DNA of 11,838 nucleotides from Gammaproteobacteria bacterium (GTDB lineage Bacteria; Pseudomonadota; Gammaproteobacteria; QOAV01), in the NCBI GenBank assembly GCA_027067235.1, contig JALXFQ010000408.1:1-11838 (forward strand), in the 5' to 3' direction. This document shows positions 5,866 through 11,838 of this stretch, one piece after another. The notes under the pieces were generated by a model, which did no database searches, had not been told where the DNA came from, and saw nothing but the letters and a program-made list of their open reading frames with translations. The number at the start of each line of letters is the position of its first letter. The first letter of the stretch is position 1. The position numbers were made by a program, and so were the translations under genes.

Positions 5866-7844
5866 CAGGCTGTTGCTCCAGCTTTGGCCGCTGCATCGGC
5901 CGTTACCCGTTTGCGCATGCGGTAACGCTTGTCCATGGCTCCGGCGATACCGCCCAGCGCCATGAAGATACCGGCCAGCCAGAGCCAGCGAACAAACGGT
6001 TTGTAGTAAATCCGCACGGCCCAGGCGCCGCTGCCAGCGTCTATCGGCTCACCCAGGGCAACATACAAATCGCGCAACAGGCTGGCGTCAATGGCCGCCT
6101 CGGTCATGGGCATGGTGCCGGGACCGTAATTGCGTTTCTGCGCGCGCATTTCCTGTATGAATTTGCCGTCTTTGCTGACTTCAATCACACCTTCTTCGGC
6201 CACGTAGTTGGGGCCGCGTTCGGTTTTCACGCCCTGGAAGGTAAAGCTGTAACCGCCTATCTCATATTTCTGTCCCGGCTCCAGACGAATATCCTTTTCG
6301 ATGGTATAAGCCGACACCAGCGACACGCCGGCGCAGAAAATGGCGATGCCAAAATGCGCCAGCGTCATGCCCCAGAAAGCACCCGGAAGATGAAACAGCG
6401 CCCTGAGTTTGTGCGGACGGCCGGAAATACGCTCCCGGACAGCCTGCAAGGTGGTCATAGCCACCCACAGCGCCAGCATGACGCCAACGACCGCGCGCCA
6501 GTCCATTTTCCCTGTAATCAGGGTTGGCAAGGCAAAACCACCAATGATCGCAACAACCATGTGGGGCATGAGCTTTTTCACCAACCGCAAGTAGCTGTCT
6601 TTTTTCCAGCGCGCCAGCGAACCGATGCCGACGAAAATAGCCAGCGGAATCATCAGCGGCAGGAACACACTGTTGAAATAAGGCGGGCCCACGGACAGTT
6701 TGCCCAGGCCCAGCGCATCAACGATCAACGGGTACAGCGTACCGAGCAAAATAGTCACTGCCGTGACCACCAGCAGGATGTTGTTGATCAGAATCGCGGC
6801 TTCGCGGGATTGCAGATCGAAAGCGCCATGGGCGCGTATTTGTGGCGCGCGCCAGGCATACAGCATGAGCGAGCCGCCCACTACCAGAGCCAGGAAAACC
6901 AGTATGAAAATACCGCGCTCGGGATCGGTGGCGAAAGCATGTACCGAGGTGAGTACGCCGGAACGCACCAGGAATGTTCCGAGCAGGGAAAGCGAGAAGG
7001 CGAAAATAGCCAGCAACACAGTCCAGGCCTTGAACATGCCGCGTTTCTCGGTCACGGCGAGCGAGTGAATCAGCGCGGTTCCCACCAGCCAGGGCATGAA
7101 CGAAGCATTTTCCACCGGGTCCCAGAACCACCAGCCACCCCAGCCCAGCTCGTAATAGGCCCACCAGGAACCCAGCGTGATGCCGATGGTCAGGAACACC
7201 CAGGCTATATTGGTCCAGGGCCGCGACCAGCGCGCCCAGGCCGAATCCAGCCGCCCGCTGAGCATGGCCGCCACGGCAAAGGCAAACGCCACCGAGAAGC
7301 CCACGTAACCCATGTAGAGCATGGGCGGATGGATGGCGAGGCCGGGGTCCTGCAACAGCGGATTCAGGGTGCGGCCCTCGGCGGGCACCGGAAAAATACG
7401 CTCGAACGGATTGGAGGTGAGCAACATGAACAGCAGAAAGCCAATGGAAATCATGGCCATCACCGACAGCACCCGCGCCAGCATGGGTGCGGAGATGCCA
7501 CGCCCCAGAATACTGACCATGAAGCCCCAGCCGGACAGCAGGAATGCCCACAGCAGCAACGAGCCTTCGTGGGCACCCCAGACAGCTGAAATTTTATAGA
7601 TTTGCGGCATCAGTGTATTGGAATTGCTGGCCACATAGAAAACGGAAAAATCGCTGGTGACAAATGCCCACACCAGGCACAGAAACGAAATCAGCAACAA
7701 CAGAAATTGCGCCTGCGCCGCTGGTTTGGCCACCGCTATCCAGCCGGGGATGCCACGCTGCGCGCCGATCAGCGGCAAGATGGCCTGTACGATGGCCACG
7801 CTCAACGCCAGTATCAGCGCAAAATGTCCTATTTCGGGTATCAT
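5865..7844 (-). CDS. ccmF: CcmF, heme lyase (cytochrome c heme ligase) subunit
   Basis: Polytopic inner-membrane protein of 659 residues, the normal CcmF length, that joins heme from CcmE to apocytochrome c. The WWD motif is at 235-243 (WGGWWFWDP, followed by VEN). All four conserved histidines are visible: H172 (AIHPPMLY), H260 (ALIHSLAV), H302 (TSVHAFA) and H497 (LAHFGIA). They correspond to the two periplasmic ligands of WWD-bound heme and the two ligands of the embedded b-type heme. A large periplasmic domain lies at about 510-612, followed by a last helix (about 618-636). A strong Shine-Dalgarno (GAGGAGA, 6 bases before the ATG) fixes the start. The gene follows a 55-bp gap after ccmE, the widest spacing in the operon. 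No frameshift or lost key residue is seen. Confidence 0.98.
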   Translation of the reverse strand: MIPEIGHFALILALSVAIVQAILPLIGAQRGIPGWIAVAKPAAQAQFLLLLISFLCLVWAFVTSDFSVFYVASNSNTLMPQIYKISAVWGAHEGSLLLWAFLLSGWGFMVSILGRGISAPMLARVLSVMAMISIGFLLFMLLTSNPFERIFPVPAEGRTLNPLLQDPGLAIHPPMLYMGYVGFSVAFAFAVAAMLSGRLDSAWARWSRPWTNIAWVFLTIGITLGSWWAYYELGWGGWWFWDPVENASFMPWLVGTALIHSLAVTEKRGMFKAWTVLLAIFAFSLSLLGTFLVRSGVLTSVHAFATDPERGIFILVFLALVVGGSLMLYAWRAPQIRAHGAFDLQSREAAILINNILLVVTAVTILLGTLYPLIVDALGLGKLSVGPPYFNSVFLPLMIPLAIFVGIGSLARWKKDSYLRLVKKLMPHMVVAIIGGFALPTLITGKMDWRAVVGVMLALWVAMTTLQAVRERISGRPHKLRALFHLPGAFWGMTLAHFGIAIFCAGVSLVSAYTIEKDIRLEPGQKYEIGGYSFTFQGVKTERGPNYVAEEGVIEVSKDGKFIQEMRAQKRNYGPGTMPMTEAAIDASLLRDLYVALGEPIDAGSGAWAVRIYYKPFVRWLWLAGIFMALGGIAGAMDKRYRMRKRVTADAAAKAGATA

Positions 7845-7884
7845 GATTTATCTCCTCGGTCGCGGTGCCGCTTGCGGTTTTATC

Positions 7885-7900
7885 GGGTTGCGGACAACCC
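7885..7900 (-). other. Intercistronic mRNA hairpin between ccmE and ccmF
   Basis: On the transcript strand, GGGTTG-TCCG-CAACCC forms a perfect 6-bp stem with a 4-base loop beginning at the last base of the ccmE stop codon. No U-run follows (GATAAAACC comes next), so it is unlikely to be a full terminator inside the operon. It may act as an RNA-processing or stability element that sets ccmE mRNA levels relative to ccmF. Confidence 0.45.
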
Positions 7901-8346
7901 TAGTTTTTGACCGTTTCCGCTGCCGTCTGCGCAGCTTTCATGGCGTCCCTGGCTTCCGGCGGCATATAGGTTTCGTCATGTTTGGCAAGCACTTCTTCGG
8001 CGATGAACGAGCCATCATCGGCCAGCCGCCCCTTGGTTACCGCGCCCTGACCCTCCTTGAACAGATCCGGCAAAATGCCGGTGTAATGCACGGTCACGTC
8101 TTTTTGCGTGTCCGTGACGACGAATTCCACCGTGAGACCGTCACCAATGCGTTTCACCGTACCTTTCTTGACCATGCCGGCGAGACGGAAAACACGATCG
8201 GTCGGGGCAGCGCCGGCGATCACCTGGGACGGACCAAAGGAATATGCCACGTTGGAGCGCAGCGCCCGCATCATCAGCGCTGCGGCAACGATAACGCCAA
8301 GCACGGCGATGGAAGCAAAAATCAGTCGTTTCTGTCGGGGTTTCAT
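7900..8346 (-). CDS. ccmE: CcmE, periplasmic heme chaperone
   Basis: A 148-residue membrane-anchored protein that covalently binds heme delivered by CcmC and hands it to CcmF. The N-terminal anchor is at about residues 9-27. A beta-barrel OB-fold domain follows (about 35-118), with the family stretches YTGILPDLFKEGQGAV (88-103) and GRLADDGSF (106-114). The heme-binding motif is LAKHDETYMPPE, with His123 and Tyr127 in the canonical HxxxY spacing, so this is the His type rather than the Cys variant of some archaea and deltaproteobacteria. The flexible C-terminal tail is Ala/Lys-rich. GGAGA lies 4 bases before the ATG, and the start overlaps the ccmD stop by 2 bp. Confidence 0.97.
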   Translation of the reverse strand: MKPRQKRLIFASIAVLGVIVAAALMMRALRSNVAYSFGPSQVIAGAAPTDRVFRLAGMVKKGTVKRIGDGLTVEFVVTDTQKDVTVHYTGILPDLFKEGQGAVTKGRLADDGSFIAEEVLAKHDETYMPPEARDAMKAAQTAAETVKN

Positions 8347-8507
8347 GAGTTCTCCATGCGCGCCAGACGTTTGAGGCGCTGCAAAACAGTTTTACGCTGG
8401 CTGCGCACGATCACAATCTCGGCGATCATCACCAGCGCGGTAATGCCAAAGGCGGACCACAGATAGAAACCATAGCCGCCGGCATGAAAAAATTCCTGGA
8501 CGGTCAT
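8343..8507 (-). CDS. ccmD: CcmD, small membrane protein for release of holo-CcmE
   Basis: A 54-residue protein encoded between ccmC and ccmE. One membrane helix (about 14-35) is preceded by the conserved start region (EFFHAGGYGFYLW, 5-17). It is followed by a strongly basic cytoplasmic tail (RSQRK, RLKRLAR). Size, topology and position match CcmD, which helps CcmA-CcmB-CcmC release heme-loaded CcmE. It overlaps ccmC by 4 bp (ATGA) and ccmE by 2 bp. An AGGGG-type Shine-Dalgarno sits within the end of ccmC. Confidence 0.93.
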   Translation of the reverse strand: MTVQEFFHAGGYGFYLWSAFGITALVMIAEIVIVRSQRKTVLQRLKRLARMENS

Positions 8508-9253
8508 TTGCCACCCCTCACTTCCGGCAGCGCCATGACCCAGCGCGTATTGCGTTCACGCTCCAGTATGATGTTCCTGACGCGCTGGAAAATGATGGCA
8601 AACGAGTACAGCCAGAAACCCAGCGATGTAACCAGCATGGCAATGACGATATTCCGGTCCACCTTGCCCATGCCCGATTGCTGGTGCAGCGCCGTGCACT
8701 GGTTCGGATCGGGGCAGTTCACCGACCAGAAGATGATCGGCACCGTTACCGCGCCCACCAGCGCCAGCACCGCTGCTGCGCGATCAGCGCGCCGCCGATC
8801 ATCAATAGCCGATTGCAGGGCCATGTATCCTATGTACACAAAAAGCAGAATGAGTTCCGAAGTCATGCGCGGATCCCAGTCCCACCACGTCCCCCAACTG
8901 GTCTTGCCCCAGAATGCGCCGGTAACCAGCGCAATGAAGGTCATGATGGCGCCGGTGGGCGCGACCGCCTCGGCCATCATGAAAGATATGCGGGTCTGAA
9001 AAATCAGACCCACCAGCGCCCAGCCCACCAGCACGATGTACAGCCACATGGACATCCACGCCGCCGCCACATGAGGGAAAATGATGCGGTAGTATTCCTT
9101 CTGGTCGGTAAGAATGCTGGGCGTGCGGAAAAATCCCCAGTACAGGCCGATGCCGATAAACAGCACTGCCGATACCCATAACCAGGGAATCATCCTGCCC
9201 GCCAGCGGATAAAACGTGGACGGCGCGGCGTACTTAAACCATTTTATGTTCAA
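8504..9253 (-). CDS. ccmC: CcmC, heme-handling WWD protein that loads CcmE
   Basis: Inner-membrane protein of 249 residues with about six helices that presents heme to CcmE. The WWD motif WGTWWDWDPRMTSELIL spans 120-136. The two axial histidines are H61 (FPHVAAAWM) and H190 (TALHQQ). The loop before H190 reads VNCPDPNQCTALH, with C180 and C186, where E. coli has a WWNTLH-type loop without cysteines. The only usable start I see is TTG at 9253: a stop (TAA, 9268-9266) lies just upstream in frame, no ATG or GTG follows before residue 21, and the TTG gives the usual family N-terminus. The Shine-Dalgarno is weak (AAGAGA about 11 bases upstream). The gene follows ccmB after 15 bp. Confidence 0.96.
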   Translation of the reverse strand: MNIKWFKYAAPSTFYPLAGRMIPWLWVSAVLFIGIGLYWGFFRTPSILTDQKEYYRIIFPHVAAAWMSMWLYIVLVGWALVGLIFQTRISFMMAEAVAPTGAIMTFIALVTGAFWGKTSWGTWWDWDPRMTSELILLFVYIGYMALQSAIDDRRRADRAAAVLALVGAVTVPIIFWSVNCPDPNQCTALHQQSGMGKVDRNIVIAMLVTSLGFWLYSFAIIFQRVRNIILERERNTRWVMALPEVRGGK

Positions 9254-9268
9254 TGCGTTACGTATCTC

Positions 9269-9940
9269 TTATTCTGTAGAAATTTTCAGCGCGGCCGCCG
9301 TCGCCCAGGGCGCAAATACCAGCGCCAGAATCAAAAAGGCAAACAGCAGCTGAAAATAGGCGCCCAGCTCCCCGCCGCCGGCCATGCTTTCCGCCACCGC
9401 GCCCGAGCCATAAACCAGCACCGGAATATACAACGGCAAAATCAGCAGTGAAATGAGTATTCCGCCGCCGCGCAAGCCCAGCGTCAACGCCGCGCCTATG
9501 GCGCCGATCAGACTCAGCACCGGCGTACCGACAAGCAAAGTCTGCATCATCACTGCCGTAACTCCGGCGCCGACATGATATTGCAGGCCGACCAGTGGCG
9601 CGATCAACACCAGTGGCAGGCCAGTAAGCAGCCAGTGCGCGGTCACCTTGGCCAAGACTAACAGCGCCACCGGCTGCGGCGTCAACAACATTTGTTCCAG
9701 CGAACCATCGGCATGGTCATCGGCAAACAGCCGCTCCAGCGCCAGCATGGACGCCAGTAGTGCGGCAATCCAGACCACGCCCGGCGCTATCTTACGCAAG
9801 ATTTCCTTCTCCGTCCCTACCCCAAGCGGGAACAGGCTGACCACAATAATAAAGAAGAACAGCGTGGTGAGTATATCCGTGCGCCGGCGCATGGCCAGCA
9901 CCAGATCGCGTTTGAGCAGGGTGGTAAAACCGCGCCACAT
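9269..9940 (-). CDS. ccmB: CcmB, membrane subunit of the heme-maturation ABC transporter
   Basis: A 223-residue protein with six hydrophobic segments (roughly 22-41, 52-68, 90-118, 127-153, 158-185, 195-215), the normal size for CcmB. Before the second helix pair it has the family stretch LERLFADDHADGSLEQ (68-83). With the ATPase CcmA it forms the complex needed to release heme-loaded CcmE from CcmC and CcmD; whether it transports anything is unsettled for the family. Its ATG overlaps the ccmA stop by 1 bp (TGATG), so translation is probably coupled. Confidence 0.95.
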   Translation of the reverse strand: MWRGFTTLLKRDLVLAMRRRTDILTTLFFFIIVVSLFPLGVGTEKEILRKIAPGVVWIAALLASMLALERLFADDHADGSLEQMLLTPQPVALLVLAKVTAHWLLTGLPLVLIAPLVGLQYHVGAGVTAVMMQTLLVGTPVLSLIGAIGAALTLGLRGGGILISLLILPLYIPVLVYGSGAVAESMAGGGELGAYFQLLFAFLILALVFAPWATAAALKISTE

Positions 9941-10569
9941 CAGCCCAGCCTCAGCCGGTGCGTTGCATTATCAGTCAGCGGCGTCGCCTGATGGGTGGTC
10001 AGAACAGCGATGCCGCCTGCTTCCACATGGGCGGAAATGACGGATTGCAGATGATCCACTGCCGCCACATCCAGCGCCACGAACGGTTCGTCCAGCACCC
10101 ACAGCCTTGCCTGACTCAGCAGCAACCGCGCCAGAGCCACCCGGCGCTTCTGCCCCTGCGACAACATGCGCGTGGGAAAATCCTCGAACCCTCTCAGGCC
10201 AAAAGCCGCCAATGCCGACATGATATCTTCGTCCGTGGCCGGGTCGCCACCGAGCCGGCACTGCACGCGCAGGTTTTCCACCGCGTCAAGGTTATCCTTG
10301 ATAGCATTCATGTGACCCAGATACAGCAGGTTCTGGCGAAATCCCTCACCCAGTTCGTTGACATTCTCTCCACTCCAGAGAAACTCGCCCTGCAGCGGCA
10401 GATAGAGGCCTGCAATGCTGCGCAGAAAAGTGGTTTTGCCGCTGCCATTGGGACCTTCCACCAACAGCGATTCCCCGCCATCGACGCGACCACTCAGGTC
10501 CTCGAACAATACGCGATCACCACGTTCAACGACCAGCCGCCGCCATTCCAGAGAAGGTCCTTGCGTCAC
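9940..10569 (-). CDS. ccmA: CcmA, ATPase subunit of the heme-maturation ABC transporter
   Basis: A cytoplasmic ABC ATPase of 209 residues. The Walker A motif is GPNGSGKTT (39-47), the signature is LSQGQKRR (136-143), Walker B is LWVLDEP (156-162), and the switch histidine is H193 (TTHQ). The compact length without extra domains and the place before ccmB identify it as CcmA. The start is GTG at 10569: GGTGA lies 9 bases upstream, and the conserved beta-strand begins at once (LEWRRLVVERGDRVLF, 7-22). It is the first gene of the operon, about 28 bases downstream of the predicted transcription start. Confidence 0.96.
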   Translation of the reverse strand: MTQGPSLEWRRLVVERGDRVLFEDLSGRVDGGESLLVEGPNGSGKTTFLRSIAGLYLPLQGEFLWSGENVNELGEGFRQNLLYLGHMNAIKDNLDAVENLRVQCRLGGDPATDEDIMSALAAFGLRGFEDFPTRMLSQGQKRRVALARLLLSQARLWVLDEPFVALDVAAVDHLQSVISAHVEAGGIAVLTTHQATPLTDNATHRLRLG

Positions 10570-10603
10570 GAAAGCTTGTCACCAGGCTAAAAAAGGGAGG
10601 GTG

Positions 10604-10631
10604 AATGTATCACTACCGGCGAAGGGGTCAA
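10604..10631 (-). promoter_or_regulatory. Sigma70-like promoter of the ccm operon
   Basis: On the minus strand TTGACC (10631-10626, 5 of 6 matches) and TACATT (10609-10604, 4 of 6) are separated by 16 bp. They predict a start near 10597 and a leader of about 28 bases to the ccmA GTG, with a Shine-Dalgarno in it. The -10 lies inside a short dyad GTGA-N5-TCAC (10601-10613), and another dyad GGTCA-N13-TGACC (10626-10648) covers the -35. Either could be a regulator site, but neither matches a known box closely. Confidence 0.6.
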
Positions 10632-10723
10632 GTTATTGATCACTGACCGAAAAGACCGGGACGGCCCGGCAGCGCCGGCCGCGTTTGCGACAACCCGTAT
10701 TCGAAATGGCGCAACCAGCCAGC

Positions 10724-10752
10724 TTGATACAGCCGGACCTGCAGGTTATGAT
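10724..10752 (+). promoter_or_regulatory. Strong sigma70-like promoter abutting the arsR-type start codon
   Basis: TTGATA (10724-10729, 5 of 6) and TATGAT (10747-10752, 5 of 6) have the ideal 17-bp spacer. Only 8 bases (CCCGGCCC) separate the -10 from the ATG at 10761. Transcription should start within a base or two of the start codon, so the mRNA is predicted to be leaderless. Confidence 0.7.
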
Positions 10753-10760
10753 CCCGGCCC

Positions 10761-11174
10761 ATGGACGACCCGGTATTAGACGCTGCATTTTCCGCATTGG
10801 GTGACAAAACCCGGCGCGCAATTCTGCGACAACTCCTGCAGGGCAGCTCCACTGTCACGGCGCTGGCGCAGCCATTCGACATGTCGCTCAATGCCGTGTC
10901 CAAACATATCAAGATGCTGGAGAAAGGCGGCCTGATCGAGCGCAGAATCAAGGGCCGCGTACACACCATCAGCATCGCCCGTGAGCAGTTGCAACAACTG
11001 CACAGCTGGCTGGATACGCTGACGGACAATCGTGACCAGGCAGCAGACCGTACAACCAGACCACTGGCCGGCAAGCCAGCAGGCAAACCGACGGTTACGC
11101 CCCATGAATCCGGCTCCCATGGCGGCGGACTGCTGGACAAACTCACCTCCCGACTCAGCAAACTGGGTCGGTAG
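10761..11174 (+). CDS. ArsR-family (SdpR-like) winged-helix transcriptional regulator
   Basis: A 137-residue DNA-binding protein. The ArsR domain covers about residues 5-85: FSALGDKTRRAILRQL (10-25), the recognition helix region SLNAVSKHIKMLEKGGL (42-58) and the wing RRIKGRVHTISI (61-72). There is no cysteine anywhere, so it is not a thiolate metal sensor of the ArsR/SmtB type. The sequence is closer to SdpR-like regulators often found beside SRPBCC-domain genes, but no such gene follows here. The tail (about 95-137) has Gly/Pro/Lys-rich linker sequence and ends in an amphipathic-looking helix (LLDKLTSRLSKLG). The start is supported because the domain begins at residue 5, although there is no room for a Shine-Dalgarno downstream of the promoter. 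It is divergent from ccmA; the target and signal are unknown. Confidence 0.88.
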   Translation: MDDPVLDAAFSALGDKTRRAILRQLLQGSSTVTALAQPFDMSLNAVSKHIKMLEKGGLIERRIKGRVHTISIAREQLQQLHSWLDTLTDNRDQAADRTTRPLAGKPAGKPTVTPHESGSHGGGLLDKLTSRLSKLGR

Positions 11175-11242
11175 GCCCACCCCGCAGACCTGGTCATTCC
11201 GCAGCCCAGAGTCGCCACTCGCCGAGCATACCTGCGCGCCGC

Positions 11243-11270
11243 TTGCAATCATCCAGCCTGCTTCTAAACT
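11243..11270 (+). promoter_or_regulatory. Possible promoter of the polysaccharide flippase gene
   Basis: TTGCAA (11243-11248, 4 of 6) and TAAACT (11265-11270, 4 of 6) have a 16-bp spacer. The implied start is near 11277, about 36 bases before the ATG at 11313. The match is modest. I see no convincing terminator after the arsR-type gene in the 138-bp gap, so the flippase may also be read from the upstream promoter. Confidence 0.35.
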
Positions 11271-11312
11271 GATAGGCACGCCAACCATCCTGATTCGCCA
11301 CCAACCCAAGTC

Positions 11313-11838
11313 ATGTTTTCCAACAAAAGGTTCCCGCGCTTGTCCGAACGGCACAGCCGCATCAGCTGGGTCTTGCTCGATCAGATGGTGGTCAGCGGCG
11401 GCAATTTCCTGCTTGGCGTTCTGATTGCGCGCTTCCTGGGTATCACCGCCTACGGCGAATACGTTCTGCTGTGGATTGCCGCCACCGTGCTGTTCACGCT
11501 GCAACAGAGTCTGATTATCGTGCCCATGATGAGCCTGGGGCCGAAGCTGTCTGCGCATAAAACGACGGAATACTACCGCTCTCTCACCTATCAGCAACTG
11601 CTTTTCGGAATTGCGGGCAGCATGCTCATGTCCCTGCTCGTCTATATCCTGCTGCGCTGGAACGACCTGGATACCAGCATCATCATGCCGTTTTGCGCGG
11701 CCCTGTTCACCTGGCTGTGGCAGGACTATGTCCGGCGTTATTTTTTCACCACGGAACGGGCAAAATCGGCTTTTGTCAGCGATGTGCTGGCTTATGCCTC
11801 GCGTATCGGACTGCTGATCGCCATATCGATGCGCGGCC
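11313..11838 (+). CDS. Polysaccharide biosynthesis flippase (Wzx/MATE-like), N-terminal part
   Basis: The frame is open from an ATG at 11313 to the right edge (175 complete codons). It encodes an integral membrane protein with hydrophobic helices at about residues 17-41, 48-72, 93-114, 120-136 and 155-172. The motif ARFLGITAYGEYVLLW (39-54) in the first helix pair is the hallmark of O-antigen/exopolysaccharide flippases, which move undecaprenyl-linked sugars across the inner membrane. The stretch QDYVRRYFFTTERAKSAF (137-154) also recurs in this group. Full-length members are usually over 400 residues with 12-14 helices, so most of the gene is outside the window. The Shine-Dalgarno is weak (CCAAG). 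It is probably the first gene of an envelope polysaccharide cluster extending to the right. Confidence 0.82.
   Translation, partial: MFSNKRFPRLSERHSRISWVLLDQMVVSGGNFLLGVLIARFLGITAYGEYVLLWIAATVLFTLQQSLIIVPMMSLGPKLSAHKTTEYYRSLTYQQLLFGIAGSMLMSLLVYILLRWNDLDTSIIMPFCAALFTWLWQDYVRRYFFTTERAKSAFVSDVLAYASRIGLLIAISMRG

Noticed and set aside
6354..7589. Long plus-strand open frame (411 codons) opposite ccmF
   Set aside because: It is fully antisense to a gene with every catalytic residue intact. Its predicted protein is rich in His, Gln, Arg and Gly with no hydrophobic core, as expected from the reverse complement of a GC-rich membrane-protein gene.
7657..8466. Plus-strand open frame (269 codons) opposite ccmF, ccmE and ccmD
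   Set aside because: It is a shadow spanning several verified genes, with no motif or ribosome site.
10656..10669. Hairpin CCGGG-ACGG-CCCGG in the ccmA/arsR spacer
   Set aside because: It lies between divergent promoters where no transcript needs to end, has only a 5-bp stem and no U-run. It is probably chance in GC-rich DNA.
10776..11597. Minus-strand open frames (273 and 202 codons) opposite the arsR-type and flippase genes
   Set aside because: The plus-strand genes have clear ArsR and flippase motifs and promoters. The minus-strand products look like reverse-complement translations without domains.

Overview
The window looks like chromosomal DNA of a gammaproteobacterium. It has a complete System I cytochrome c maturation operon in the order ccmABCDEFGHI, with separate ccmH and ccmI rather than the fused E. 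coli form. GC content is moderately high by eye, genes are tightly packed with many 1-8 bp overlaps, and sigma70-like promoters are visible. I cannot name a genus from the sequence alone. Most of the window is ordinary core-genome content, and I do not see an obviously new defence, mobile or biosynthetic system. There are no RNA genes, IS elements, CRISPR arrays or attachment sites that I can support.

Layout. (1) Positions 1-2990, minus strand: a three-gene operon. Transcription runs from a small membrane methyltransferase of the isoprenylcysteine-methyltransferase/PEMT type, through a TetR-family repressor, into an RND/MMPL-type exporter that runs off the left edge (593 residues visible). 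A 14-bp dyad (ATACCG-AC-CGGTAT) lies between the -35 and -10 of the operon promoter and is the likely operator of the TetR protein. (2) Positions 3103-3522, plus strand: a single gene for a 139-residue membrane-anchored protein of unknown function, convergent with the ccm operon. (3) Positions 3581-10631, minus strand: the nine-gene ccm operon behind one sigma70-like promoter. (4) Positions 10724-11174, plus strand: a divergent ArsR/SdpR-type repressor whose near-consensus promoter almost touches its start codon, predicting a leaderless mRNA. (5) Positions 11313-11838, plus strand: the N-terminal part of a polysaccharide (Wzx/MATE-like) flippase, truncated by the right edge and probably the start of an envelope-polysaccharide locus.

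How the genes work together. CcmA and CcmB (with CcmC and CcmD) form the ABC module that loads and releases heme on the chaperone CcmE. CcmG and CcmH keep apocytochrome cysteines reduced. CcmF, CcmH and CcmI form the heme ligase complex. All diagnostic heme-ligand histidines, the WWD motifs, both CxxC motifs and the ATPase motifs are present, so the operon appears functional. The exporter operon is probably a substrate-inducible efflux unit controlled by its own TetR repressor; its substrate is unknown.

The points most worth a second look are the leaderless arsR-type gene, the self-contained methyltransferase-TetR-exporter unit with its operator, a Gly where I expect an Asp in a transmembrane helix of the exporter, and a Cys-x5-Cys pair next to a heme-ligand histidine of CcmC.
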